From: Polaribacter marinus
GTDB taxonomy: Bacteria; Bacteroidota; Bacteroidia; Flavobacteriales; Flavobacteriaceae
NCBI RefSeq assembly: GCF_022662535.1
Contig: NZ_JAKQYM010000005.1
Span: 62,001 to 126,000, forward strand
Direction of reading: 5' to 3'
Length of the DNA: 64,000 nucleotides
The notes under the pieces were generated by a model. That model was given only the letters and a program-made list of their open reading frames with translations. It searched no databases and had not been told where the DNA came from. The position numbers were made by a program, and so were the translations under genes. Position 1 is the stretch's first letter. Each line of letters begins with the position of its first letter. Shown here piece after piece: positions 1 to 9,150 of this stretch.

Positions 1-41
1 ATGATAGCATAAAATAAATCATTATAAAAATATCATAAAAA

Positions 42-73
42 ATGCCAACGAAAATGACACGTTGGCATTTTTT
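42..73 (+). terminator. Rho-independent terminator of an upstream gene
   Basis: Nine-base inverted repeat ATGCCAACG (42-50) and CGTTGGCAT (60-68) followed by a run of T. It probably ends a plus-strand gene lying left of the window. An A-run before the stem could let it work in both directions. Confidence 0.8.
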
Positions 74-113
74 TATACCTCTATTTTACCTTAAGAATTC
101 AATCAAAGAAAAA

Positions 114-147
114 TTGTCAGTTTTAATAAATTGGCATAATTACTGTC
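114..147 (+). promoter_or_regulatory. Candidate groESL promoter, -24/-12 like
   Basis: No TAnnTTTG element is visible before groES. Instead TGGCAT (132-137) is followed after five bases by CTGT (143-146). The GG and GT sit 12 bases apart, the spacing of the -24 GG and -12 GC of sigma-54 promoters, although the final C is replaced by T. A TTGTCAG copy lies upstream at 114-120. The call is an inference from spacing; it could also be a heat-shock operator. Confidence 0.35.
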
Positions 148-195
148 TATTTACTAAATGTAAAACATAATTTAATTAATCAAAATTTATAAAAA

Positions 196-471
196 ATGGG
201 ATTAAACATTAAACCTTTAGCAGACAGAGTTCTTGTAGAACCTGCTCCAGCAGAAACAAAAACAGCGTCTGGATTAATTATACCAGATAATGCAAAAGAA
301 AAACCTCAAAAAGGGACAGTCGTTGCCATTGGAAATGGTAAAGTAGACGAACCTTTGACTGTAAAAGTTGGTGATACTGTTTTATACGGTAAATATGGTG
401 GAACAGAATTAAAATTAGAAGGAAAAGATTATTTAATGATGCGTGAATCTGATATTCTAGCAATTATTTAA
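196..471 (+). CDS. groES: Co-chaperonin GroES
   Basis: The 91-residue product is the normal length for GroES, the seven-subunit lid that closes the GroEL folding chamber in the cytoplasm. The N-terminal [10 protein letters not shown] (residues 7-16), the mobile-loop SGLIIP (25-30) that docks on GroEL, and the C-terminal [13 protein letters not shown] pattern are all present. The ATG at 196 gives the standard N-terminus and no Shine-Dalgarno is seen, as is usual in Bacteroidota. groEL follows after a 113-base spacer that contains short repeats, so the two genes are very likely one operon driven from the -24/-12-like element upstream. Confidence 0.97.
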   Translation: MGLNIKPLADRVLVEPAPAETKTASGLIIPDNAKEKPQKGTVVAIGNGKVDEPLTVKVGDTVLYGKYGGTELKLEGKDYLMMRESDILAII

Positions 472-474
472 AAC

Positions 475-2213
<1,739 letters not shown>

Positions 2214-2253
2214 TTCACAAGATTATAAATCTTTAAAAACATCTATTTTTACA

Positions 2254-2290
2254 TAAAAAAATCCGTTAGAGAATTCTAACGGATTTTTTA
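2254..2290. terminator. Bidirectional terminator between groEL and metal cluster
   Basis: Ten-base stem ATCCGTTAGA (2261-2270) and TCTAACGGAT (2275-2284) with a four-base loop. It is flanked by an A-run on the left and a T-run on the right, so it can end groEL on the plus strand and the convergent minus-strand lipoprotein operon. Confidence 0.85.
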
Positions 2291-2293
2291 TAT

Positions 2294-2557
2294 TTAATGA
2301 TTATGATCTTCATGGTTCTCATGAGACTCTGAAACCTTTTTCCTAAGCTTCATCTCACAAACCGGACATTTTCCTTCCTTATCATACGTTTTGTCTTTTT
2401 CGCATTCCATAGGGCATTGGTAAACATCTTTTACAGCAACTTTCTTTTTATCAGTATCTACATGTTCTTTTTTAACTTCTTTCTTTTCTGACTTACAAGA
2501 GGTGAAAATTATACTTGTAGCAAATACAACTGCTAAAACTATTATTATTTTTTTCAT
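2294..2557 (-). CDS. Heavy-metal-binding domain lipoprotein
   Basis: This is an 87-residue predicted lipoprotein. A hydrophobic signal ends in FTSC with Cys21 as the likely lipidated residue. After a Lys/Glu-rich linker it carries YQCPMEC (46-52) and GKCPVCEMKL (62-71), the two Cys clusters of the short heavy-metal-binding domain found at the ends of copper-efflux proteins. The C-terminus is His-rich (ESHENHEDHNH), a second possible metal site. It overlaps the upstream HMA gene by one base (TAATG), which implies translational coupling. The likely role is binding copper or a similar soft metal in the envelope. The family match is clear; the metal and role are inferred. Confidence 0.8.
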   Translation of the reverse strand: MKKIIIVLAVVFATSIIFTSCKSEKKEVKKEHVDTDKKKVAVKDVYQCPMECEKDKTYDKEGKCPVCEMKLRKKVSESHENHEDHNH

Positions 2558-2967
2558 TATTGATTCTTCTTTTGTTTTTTTAATTCGCCTTTATGATTTA
2601 TGATAATTTCTTCATCTCTGTATTTACAACATGGATGTACAGAGTTGTATGCTTCTTCTGTTGCTACAATTTTCTTATTATCAAAGCCTATAACATCATG
2701 TCCTGCTTTTAAAATATTTTTTTGAACTGAAGCCACATCAGTCTTACGCTCATCTAAAATAATATTAAGCTGATGAGTTTGCACATCCCAAACAGCAAAC
2801 TTTACTCCCTTAGTTTTTAAAGTAGCAGTTTCTATTCTTTTTTTGCACATTCCGCAAATTCCATCTACTTCAAAAGATATTTTAGCGTTTTTTTTCTTTT
2901 TTACTTCTTGTGATTGTGTAGAAAATCCAATCAAAAATAAACTAAGTATTAATACTATTTTTTTCAT
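2557..2967 (-). CDS. Secreted HMA (heavy-metal-associated) domain protein
   Basis: This 136-residue protein has a signal peptide ending near residue 19 (FSTQSQ) and a single HMA ferredoxin-like fold. The metal loop reads GICGMCKKR, with Cys38 and Cys41. Unlike cytoplasmic CopZ-type chaperones it is exported and has a C-terminal extension with HPCCKYR (111-117), a second cysteine pair. It lies seven bases from the TonB receptor gene and is coupled to the metal-binding lipoprotein downstream, so the three probably form one operon. A periplasmic metal relay between receptor and lipoprotein is plausible but inferred. Confidence 0.85.
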   Translation of the reverse strand: MKKIVLILSLFLIGFSTQSQEVKKKKNAKISFEVDGICGMCKKRIETATLKTKGVKFAVWDVQTHQLNIILDERKTDVASVQKNILKAGHDVIGFDNKKIVATEEAYNSVHPCCKYRDEEIIINHKGELKKQKKNQ

Positions 2968-2974
2968 TTTTTAT

Positions 2975-5218
2975 CTATTTAATTTTAAATCGTAATCCTG
3001 CATACATAGCACGTCCAAAAATTGGAGAATATACAATTGTACTATCAAAATTGGCTCCAAAAGGATCATCACTTGCTAAAATAGGATTTTTTTGTTGAAC
3101 ATTTGTTAAATTTTCTACACCTGCATACATCTCAAACTTCTTTGAAAATATTTTTGTTACTTGAGAATTCAATAATTGATAAGGTTTAGAATATGCTGAT
3201 AATTGATATTGAATAGGGTTTGATGTTGTATTTGGCAAACGTTGTTTTCCTATGCTATTAAACGTAACATCAAATTTCCAATGAGAACCACTTTCTTGCA
3301 CAGGGGTTTCGTAAGAAAGGTTTGCAAAAAATCTATTTTTTGGTTGAATTGGTTTTTGCAAATTCCCCGACTTATAATCTGTAGAAATATCGAAATACTT
3401 ATAAGCCGTTCTAAAATTAAAAAAAGGTGCAATATTATAATTTACTTCTACCTGAAAACTATTAGCAATACTTTTTCCATCTAAATTATAGAATGAAATT
3501 TCTTGTGGATTTTCCCAATCTACAACCACTTGATTCTTAAAATCTGTTCTATAAAAATCAAATGTAATATCTCCTTTTTTCTCAAATAAATTAAATTTCT
3601 GCAAATAAGAAACTCCGTAATTCCAAGCAATTTCAGGATTTAAACCATAAATATTTCCACCAACATTATCAATTTTAATCTGTCTAGAACTTGCAAATAA
3701 TTGTTGGTTTTCAGCAAAAATATTTGCACTTCTTTTTCCTCTACCAAAAGATGCTCTAAAAACACCTTTATCCCAAGGAACATAGCGCAAATGTAATCGT
3801 GGTGTGATAAAAGTTCCTAATAAATTATGTGTATCTACACGTAAACCAGCTGTTAAACTAAAATCCTCTAAATTATCAAAAGCATATTCAAAGAAAGCTC
3901 CAACAGAATTTTCATTTCTACTAAAATCATTGGCATTTACCAACTCATTATATTTATCGTACGTATAACTTACGCCTGTTTTAAATTTGTTTCTTGTATC
4001 TCCAATTATTGAATTAAAAATTAGATTAGAATATACACTTTGGTGTTCAATGTCATACGTTTTCAATCCAAAATAAGAATCTTGTTGATGATTGCTATAT
4101 GCTAACTGAAATCCAATACTTTGAAAAGGCATTTCCGGAAAAACGTATCCTAATTTAGCAGATGTTTCAAAACGTTTTGTGTCAATTTCACTTCCCCATG
4201 CATTGGTGGTTCCTTTATCTAAAGTAGGGTTGAAATTAATTTCTCCTGTTTGTTTTTCATCATTTAAAAAGCGAACATTTATAAAACTAACCCAACCTTT
4301 TTCTGCATCAACAAATTGCCAACGATTCATTACATTGATTTGATTTGCTAACGGATTATCAAGAAAATTATCGTTGTTTTTATCAAATTTCTCTCCTCTA
4401 TAATTCCCATGAATGTATAAACCTGCATGCCATTTATCTGAAATTTTTTGATTAAAATGGGTGTTTACCTCTAGCCTTCCGTTTAATGAACTATAAGCAT
4501 TTAGAAAAAATTTATTATCGGAAAAAGGTTTCACTAATTCTGCATTTATTTGCCCAGAAATACTTTCATAACCATTTACAACAGAGCCTGCACCTTTGGT
4601 AATTTGAATACTTTCTACCCAAGTACCTGGAGTGAATGTTAATCCAAAAGCTTGAGAAGCGCCTCTAACAGAAGGAATATTTTCTTGAGAAATTAACAAA
4701 TAAGGACTTGTTAGACCTAGCATTTGTATTTGTTTTGTTCCTGTTAAAGCATCTGAAAAACTAACATCTATTGATGGATTTGTTTCAAAACTTTCGGCTA
4801 AATTACAACAAGCCGCCTTTAATAACTCATCGGAATTTACCGTAAAAACATTTGCTGTTGCAAAAAAAGATTTCTGTATTGCATTTTGCTTACTTCTAAT
4901 TGTTACTTCCTCTAATTCACTTTCTGGAGTTATAAAATGATGAATAGGTTTTAAACTGGTAATTGTTAAAGTATCTGTTTTATATCCTAAATAATTAACA
5001 ATTAACTTCTTATATTCTGGTTTATAATCTATGGTAAACCAACCTTTAGCGTTTGTAATTGCGCTAACATTTGTATTGAGCCAATGTACTGTAACATCAG
5101 CAACACCTAAATTATCTTTTGGATTATTTCTATCCATAATCATTCCTTTTAAAGTAGTTTGAGAAAAGATTATGATTGGGATAAATAGTAAAATACTACT
5201 TATAATATATTTTTTCAT
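2975..5218 (-). CDS. TonB-dependent outer-membrane receptor, probably metal-linked
   Basis: The 747-residue protein has a signal peptide (about 1-19), an N-terminal carboxypeptidase-regulatory-like beta domain (about 22-90), a TonB plug (about 105-225) and a C-terminal 22-strand-type barrel ending in GLRFKIK. A Cys-Cys pair (137-138, in KAACCNLAES) lies in the plug, which is unusual for TonB receptors and fits soft-metal handling. The plug also carries the typical ITKGAGSVVNG stretch. The downstream HMA protein and metal-binding lipoprotein support import or sensing of copper or a similar ion. The substrate is inferred from neighbours only. Confidence 0.88.
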   Translation of the reverse strand: MKKYIISSILLFIPIIIFSQTTLKGMIMDRNNPKDNLGVADVTVHWLNTNVSAITNAKGWFTIDYKPEYKKLIVNYLGYKTDTLTITSLKPIHHFITPESELEEVTIRSKQNAIQKSFFATANVFTVNSDELLKAACCNLAESFETNPSIDVSFSDALTGTKQIQMLGLTSPYLLISQENIPSVRGASQAFGLTFTPGTWVESIQITKGAGSVVNGYESISGQINAELVKPFSDNKFFLNAYSSLNGRLEVNTHFNQKISDKWHAGLYIHGNYRGEKFDKNNDNFLDNPLANQINVMNRWQFVDAEKGWVSFINVRFLNDEKQTGEINFNPTLDKGTTNAWGSEIDTKRFETSAKLGYVFPEMPFQSIGFQLAYSNHQQDSYFGLKTYDIEHQSVYSNLIFNSIIGDTRNKFKTGVSYTYDKYNELVNANDFSRNENSVGAFFEYAFDNLEDFSLTAGLRVDTHNLLGTFITPRLHLRYVPWDKGVFRASFGRGKRSANIFAENQQLFASSRQIKIDNVGGNIYGLNPEIAWNYGVSYLQKFNLFEKKGDITFDFYRTDFKNQVVVDWENPQEISFYNLDGKSIANSFQVEVNYNIAPFFNFRTAYKYFDISTDYKSGNLQKPIQPKNRFFANLSYETPVQESGSHWKFDVTFNSIGKQRLPNTTSNPIQYQLSAYSKPYQLLNSQVTKIFSKKFEMYAGVENLTNVQQKNPILASDDPFGANFDSTIVYSPIFGRAMYAGLRFKIK

Positions 5219-5292
5219 GATATGATTTATTTAATAATTAACATCTTCTTCATTATTAAAAATGAAGTCTAAACTGAATAATTATTAAATAA

Positions 5293-5697
5293 TCAAATTA
5301 AAAAAGTTTGGTATAAAACCTGATAATCTAACCGAGTATCTGGTGGAGAAAAGTCTTTATAAAAATTATTTACGGTTGTTGATGCTACAAATAAGTCTTT
5401 GTAAGAAAAAACAAACGCGACTAAGAACTGCTCTTTTTCGAAAGTAATCTTCTCTATTTTATTAGACTGAAGTTTATCTTGACCTTCTATTTTATGAACC
5501 TCATCTTTACAGCAATTGGTCTTTTTCACTACTTCCTTTGCATCCATTTTCATGCCGCAATCATCTAAATCTCCTACAAAAGATACATCCATTAAAAAAT
5601 CTCCACAATAATGCTTTTCTACCGTAAAAGAAAAGGTAGAGAAAAGCACTAAAAAGGCTAATGTTATTGATGCTATTTTTGAGAAAAATTGTTTCAT
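5293..5697 (-). CDS. HYC_CC_PP family secreted protein
   Basis: This 134-residue protein has a signal peptide (about 1-24). It shows the three hallmarks that name this Bacteroidota family: HYC (29-31), a Cys-Cys pair (62-63) and a Pro-Pro near the C-terminus (118-119, in DFSPPDTRLDY). A further Cys at 47 is followed by GMKMD, so four cysteines with Met and His nearby suggest a metal or disulfide site. No function is established that I know of. It sits 74 bases upstream of the TonB receptor on the same strand and is likely part of the same metal-linked group. A TAAATTTG -7 element lies at 5706-5713 on the minus strand. Confidence 0.82.
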   Translation of the reverse strand: MKQFFSKIASITLAFLVLFSTFSFTVEKHYCGDFLMDVSFVGDLDDCGMKMDAKEVVKKTNCCKDEVHKIEGQDKLQSNKIEKITFEKEQFLVAFVFSYKDLFVASTTVNNFYKDFSPPDTRLDYQVLYQTFLI

Positions 5698-5741
5698 TTC
5701 TACCGCAAATTTACAATAAGAAATTTAAAAAATATGTTAAA

Positions 5742-6173
5742 TTATCTATTGCTTAACTTTTGATAATAAAAAGCGGGTAACAAAAGCAATAAAAACAAAG
5801 GATGAATTATAAATCTTCTTATATAAAAAACTAATAAATAGCCATTTTGTAATTGATCTCTTAATAAAAGCATGAATGCAATTATTAAAATCATAAATGC
5901 CAGCATTAAAAAAAAACCTGAAAATTTTAAATAATCTACCCTTTCAAACAAAACCCAAATAATCCCTAAAGAAATTAAAGAATTAATTACATATCTAAAG
6001 AGCATATCTATCATTAAATGCCAAGTGTTGATATGAGGAATCTTGGTATATAAATAATCGTTTTTAAAATATTCTATCAAAGGATCATAAAATAATTCAG
6101 CAGAATATGCTCTTACTAAAAACAGCAATAGCACAAGAAACAGAAGCAAAATTATTTTAATGTATTTGTTCAT
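5742..6173 (-). CDS. Exosortase F system-associated membrane protein
   Basis: The 143-residue membrane protein has about four hydrophobic segments (near 5-22, 60-78, 84-106 and 116-136). It resembles the small protein always paired with flavobacterial exosortase XrtF. The match is to the general pattern (an N-terminal signal-anchor, a short periplasmic stretch with FYDPLIEYF, then three helices) and to its position directly after xrtF, with which it overlaps by four bases. Its biochemical role is unknown; it may help the exosortase assemble or handle substrate. Confidence comes mostly from context. Confidence 0.75.
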   Translation of the reverse strand: MNKYIKIILLLFLVLLLFLVRAYSAELFYDPLIEYFKNDYLYTKIPHINTWHLMIDMLFRYVINSLISLGIIWVLFERVDYLKFSGFFLMLAFMILIIAFMLLLRDQLQNGYLLVFYIRRFIIHPLFLLLLLPAFYYQKLSNR

Positions 6174-6706
6174 TTTTTATAGTTAGAAAATTTATTAACC
6201 CAAATAACCCACAATAAAAATACAGCTCCATAAATAATTGCAGGAAACACCAAATTATGGAGCAATTCCTGTTGATCAGGATATTTATAAAGCATTATAG
6301 TTAAAAAAGCAATTCTTAAAACATTGATAATATAAATAAAAAGGCTTCCAAAAAAAGAAAACAAGATGGTCGCTTTTATAGAACCCGCAAAGGCAACAAT
6401 AAATGAGATAAATAAAATAATAATACTTATAGAATTACAGCCCTCTATAACTCTAGCTGTATATTGGTTTTCAATTAACAACTTTACAGATAGTTCTTTA
6501 TCGTGCTGTATAGAATCTGCATAGTATCCTATCATTTCTAAAAAATCTACAGTATGTTCTGCTACTTTTGTAGTTATAGAAGCCGTTTGAAATCCGTTTT
6601 CTTTTTCTTGAGAGTTTTGTAAGTAAACTGCATAAATTGCGAACAAAATAAAATAGGTGGTAAAAAACTTGATCAGAAAAACGACTATATTTTTATGTTT
6701 TTTCAC
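6170..6706 (-). CDS. xrtF: Exosortase family protein XrtF
   Basis: This 178-residue integral membrane protease/transpeptidase is predicted to cut C-terminal sorting signals of exported proteins. The catalytic triad of exosortases is visible: Cys90 in IEGCNS, Arg131 in NVLRIA and His150 in LLHNLVFP. The length and placement beside the XrtF-associated protein fit the flavobacterial subgroup. No protein in the window carries a recognisable PEP-CTERM-like target tail, so substrates lie elsewhere. The gene diverges from the GAF gene at 6758 with a 51-base shared upstream region. Confidence 0.9.
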   Translation of the reverse strand: MKKHKNIVVFLIKFFTTYFILFAIYAVYLQNSQEKENGFQTASITTKVAEHTVDFLEMIGYYADSIQHDKELSVKLLIENQYTARVIEGCNSISIIILFISFIVAFAGSIKATILFSFFGSLFIYIINVLRIAFLTIMLYKYPDQQELLHNLVFPAIIYGAVFLLWVIWVNKFSNYKK

Positions 6707-6757
6707 AATAGAATTTAATTTAGTTTTGCAAACTATTTATACAACGAATATACAAAA

Positions 6758-7213
6758 ATGAATATACAAACTTTACAAAAAGAAATAGATGCAATTATTG
6801 CAAATAAAACATCATCTAAAGAAATAAAACTACAAGCTATTTGTGATCTATTAGAGAAAAAAGTTTCTTATTATGATTGGGTTGGGTTTTATTTTAAAAA
6901 TGGAAATAAAAATGAACTAAAGCTTGCTCAATACACAGGGGAAGAAACAGAGCATACAATCATTCCTTTTGGTAAAGGAATTTGCGGACAAGTAGCTGTT
7001 AGTAATGAAAATTTTGTGGTACAAGACGTTTCTGCACAAGACAATTATATTTCTTGCGGATGGAAAGTAAAGTCTGAAATCGTAGTTCCTATTTTTGTAA
7101 ATGGAGAAAATATTGGTCAAATAGATATTGATTCTCATACTGCAAATACATTTTCATCAAAAGACGAGAAGCTTTTAGAGTGTATTTGTCAAGAAATATC
7201 AAAGATTCTTTAA
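6758..7213 (+). CDS. GAF-domain protein, free methionine-R-sulfoxide reductase-like
   Basis: A single 151-residue GAF domain resembles fRMsr (YebR/MsrC), which reduces free methionine-R-sulfoxide in the cytoplasm. The conserved GKGICGQ and NYISCG cysteines correspond to two of the three redox cysteines of fRMsr. The third, ten residues before the GICG cysteine, is His here (EHTIIPFGKGICG), so the enzyme is either a two-cysteine variant or a signalling GAF protein. SEIVVPIF and GQIDIDS complete the family pattern. A TAGTTTTG -7 element lies at 6721-6728. Confidence 0.8.
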   Translation: MNIQTLQKEIDAIIANKTSSKEIKLQAICDLLEKKVSYYDWVGFYFKNGNKNELKLAQYTGEETEHTIIPFGKGICGQVAVSNENFVVQDVSAQDNYISCGWKVKSEIVVPIFVNGENIGQIDIDSHTANTFSSKDEKLLECICQEISKIL

Positions 7214-7218
7214 TTTTA

Positions 7219-7249
7219 TTGACTTATATCTATCTTTTCATTAAATTTG
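7219..7249 (+). promoter_or_regulatory. Promoter of the small ORF at 7290
   Basis: TTG (7219-7221), 20 bases, then TAAATTTG (7242-7249): a full match to the Bacteroidota housekeeping promoter. Transcription would start near 7256, about 34 bases before the small ORF. Confidence 0.7.
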
Positions 7250-7289
7250 ATGAATATAATATAATTTTGAATCATCAAATTTTAGAGTA

Positions 7290-7418
7290 ATGAGAAACCA
7301 AGAATCAACAGCTACATTTTCTTCAAGCAACTTAGAATCTAATCGTTCAACAAAAAAAGAATCTATTTTAGATCAATTTATTGTTTGGTTTAGGGATTTC
7401 TTGGACAATGCTGAGTAG
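7290..7418 (+). CDS. Small ORF, 42 residues, unknown
   Basis: ATG at 7290 to TAG at 7416-7418 encodes a 42-residue peptide. The first half is Ser/Thr/Asn-rich and polar (TFSSSNLESNRSTKKES). The second half, ILDQFIVWFRDFLDNAE, would form an amphipathic helix with aromatic residues on one face and acidic residues at the end. A complete promoter lies 40 bases upstream and the next promoter, for purH, begins only after the stop codon, so this looks like its own transcription unit. I do not recognise a family. A leader-type or membrane-surface small protein is possible. Confidence 0.5.
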   Translation: MRNQESTATFSSSNLESNRSTKKESILDQFIVWFRDFLDNAE

Positions 7419-7488
7419 GTTCTTAAAAGAAGAATTTTATTTTAAATTTTGTTGTTAATTACTTACTCTTTTTGTTACTATCTTTTTA

Positions 7489-7519
7489 TTGTGTCTCATA
7501 ATTGGTTTCACTAGCTTTG
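7489..7519 (+). promoter_or_regulatory. purH promoter
   Basis: TTG (7489-7491), 20 bases, then TAGCTTTG (7512-7519), matching the Bacteroidota TTG/TAnnTTTG consensus. The predicted start near 7526 gives a leader of about 17 bases to the purH ATG. Confidence 0.7.
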
Positions 7520-7542
7520 CGTGCTTAACAACACAACACTAA

Positions 7543-9072
7543 ATGAGCACTTCAAAAACAATTAAATCCGCATTAATTTCGGTATTTCACAAAGATGGTT
7601 TAGGACCAATTGTAAAAAAACTAAACGATTTAAACGTAACCATATACTCTACAGGAGGAACGGAAAAATTTATTAAAGAATTAGGAATAAATGTTATTCC
7701 TGTTGATGAAGTAACATCTTACCCATCAATTTTAGGAGGAAGAGTTAAAACCTTACATCCAAAAGTTTTTGGAGGAATTTTAAACAGACAAGATAACGAA
7801 AGTGATATTGCTGAATTGGCAGAATACAACATTCCACAAATAGATTTGGTAATTGTAGATTTATATCCGTTTGAAAAAACAGTAGCTTCTGGAGCTTCTG
7901 AACAAGACATTGTAGAGAAAATTGATATCGGTGGTATCTCATTAATTAGAGCTGCTGCAAAGAACTTTAAAGATACTTTTACTGTTTCTTCAATGGATCA
8001 GTATGATGATTTTCTAGAAATATTATCAGCAAATAATGGTACTACCTCTATAGAACAAAGAAAAAAGTTTGCTGCTAAATCTTTTAACATTTCATCACAT
8101 TACGATACCGCAATCTTCAACTACTTTAACGTAGATGAAGAACCCGCTTTAAAAATAAGTGAAACCAACGCAACGGTTTTACGTTATGGAGAAAACCCAC
8201 ATCAAAAAGGATTTTTCTTTGGTGATTTAGAGTCGATATTTGATAAACTTCATGGAAAAGAATTAAGTTACAATAACTTGTTAGATGTAGATGCTGCCGT
8301 AAATTTAATGGCAGAATTTAAAGGAGAAGCTCCAACTTTTGCTATTTTAAAACACAATAATGCTTGTGGATTTGCACAAAGAGAAACAATAAGACAAGCT
8401 TATATAGATGCTTTAGCAGGAGATCCTGTTTCTGCGTTTGGAGGAATTTTAATAGCAAACACAGAAATAGACGTAGCAACTTCAGAAGAAATTCATAAAT
8501 TATTTTGTGAAGTAGTAATCGCTCCAAGTTATTCTGAAGAAGCATTAGTTATTTTAAAAGGAAAGAAAAATAGAATTATATTAATTCAGAAAGAAGTTGC
8601 TTTACCAAAAACAACAGTTAGAACTTGTTTAAATGGTAACTTAGTTCAAGATAAAGATAATATTACAGATAAATTAGAAGATTTAAAATATGTAACCAAC
8701 AATAAACCTTCTAAAAATGAGTTAGAAGACTTGTTATTTGCTTCTAAACTGTGTAAGAACACAAAATCTAACACTATTATTTTAGTAAAAAACAAACAAT
8801 TATTAGCTGGGGGAACAGGACAAACAAGTAGAGTTGACGCATTAAACCAAGCTATAGAAAAAGCAAAATCTTTTCATTTTGATTTAAACGGATCTGTAAT
8901 GGCAAGTGATGCCTTTTTTCCTTTTCCAGATTGTGTAGAAATAGCAGATAAAGCTGGTGTAAAAAGCGTTATTCAACCAGGAGGTTCAATTAAAGATCAA
9001 CTAAGTATAGATTACTGTAATTTAAACGATTTATCTATGGTTATGACAGGGACAAGACATTTTAAACATTAA
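7543..9072 (+). CDS. purH: Bifunctional AICAR transformylase/IMP cyclohydrolase PurH
   Basis: This 509-residue enzyme performs the last two steps of IMP synthesis: formylation of AICAR using 10-formyl-THF, then ring closure. The N-terminal MGS-like cyclohydrolase domain has STGGT (36-40) and GRVKTLHPKVFGGIL (66-80). The C-terminal transformylase has the Lys-His pair in ILKHNNACG and the AGGTGQTSRVDA motif, and ends in the usual MVMTGTRHFKH. The length is typical. It has its own promoter and stands apart from the other purine gene here, purF at 53066-54964. Confidence 0.98.
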   Translation: MSTSKTIKSALISVFHKDGLGPIVKKLNDLNVTIYSTGGTEKFIKELGINVIPVDEVTSYPSILGGRVKTLHPKVFGGILNRQDNESDIAELAEYNIPQIDLVIVDLYPFEKTVASGASEQDIVEKIDIGGISLIRAAAKNFKDTFTVSSMDQYDDFLEILSANNGTTSIEQRKKFAAKSFNISSHYDTAIFNYFNVDEEPALKISETNATVLRYGENPHQKGFFFGDLESIFDKLHGKELSYNNLLDVDAAVNLMAEFKGEAPTFAILKHNNACGFAQRETIRQAYIDALAGDPVSAFGGILIANTEIDVATSEEIHKLFCEVVIAPSYSEEALVILKGKKNRIILIQKEVALPKTTVRTCLNGNLVQDKDNITDKLEDLKYVTNNKPSKNELEDLLFASKLCKNTKSNTIILVKNKQLLAGGTGQTSRVDALNQAIEKAKSFHFDLNGSVMASDAFFPFPDCVEIADKAGVKSVIQPGGSIKDQLSIDYCNLNDLSMVMTGTRHFKH

Positions 9073-9150
9073 TTAATTATATGTAATTTACAATCAGAAA
9101 TTTAGTAAATTTGTATAATTACACTAAAGTAAAAATAACAGAAATATTTT

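Noticed and set aside
5248-5267. Small hairpin between the HYC protein gene and the TonB receptor
   Set aside because: The seven-pair AT-rich stem has no T-run; it is not convincing as a terminator.
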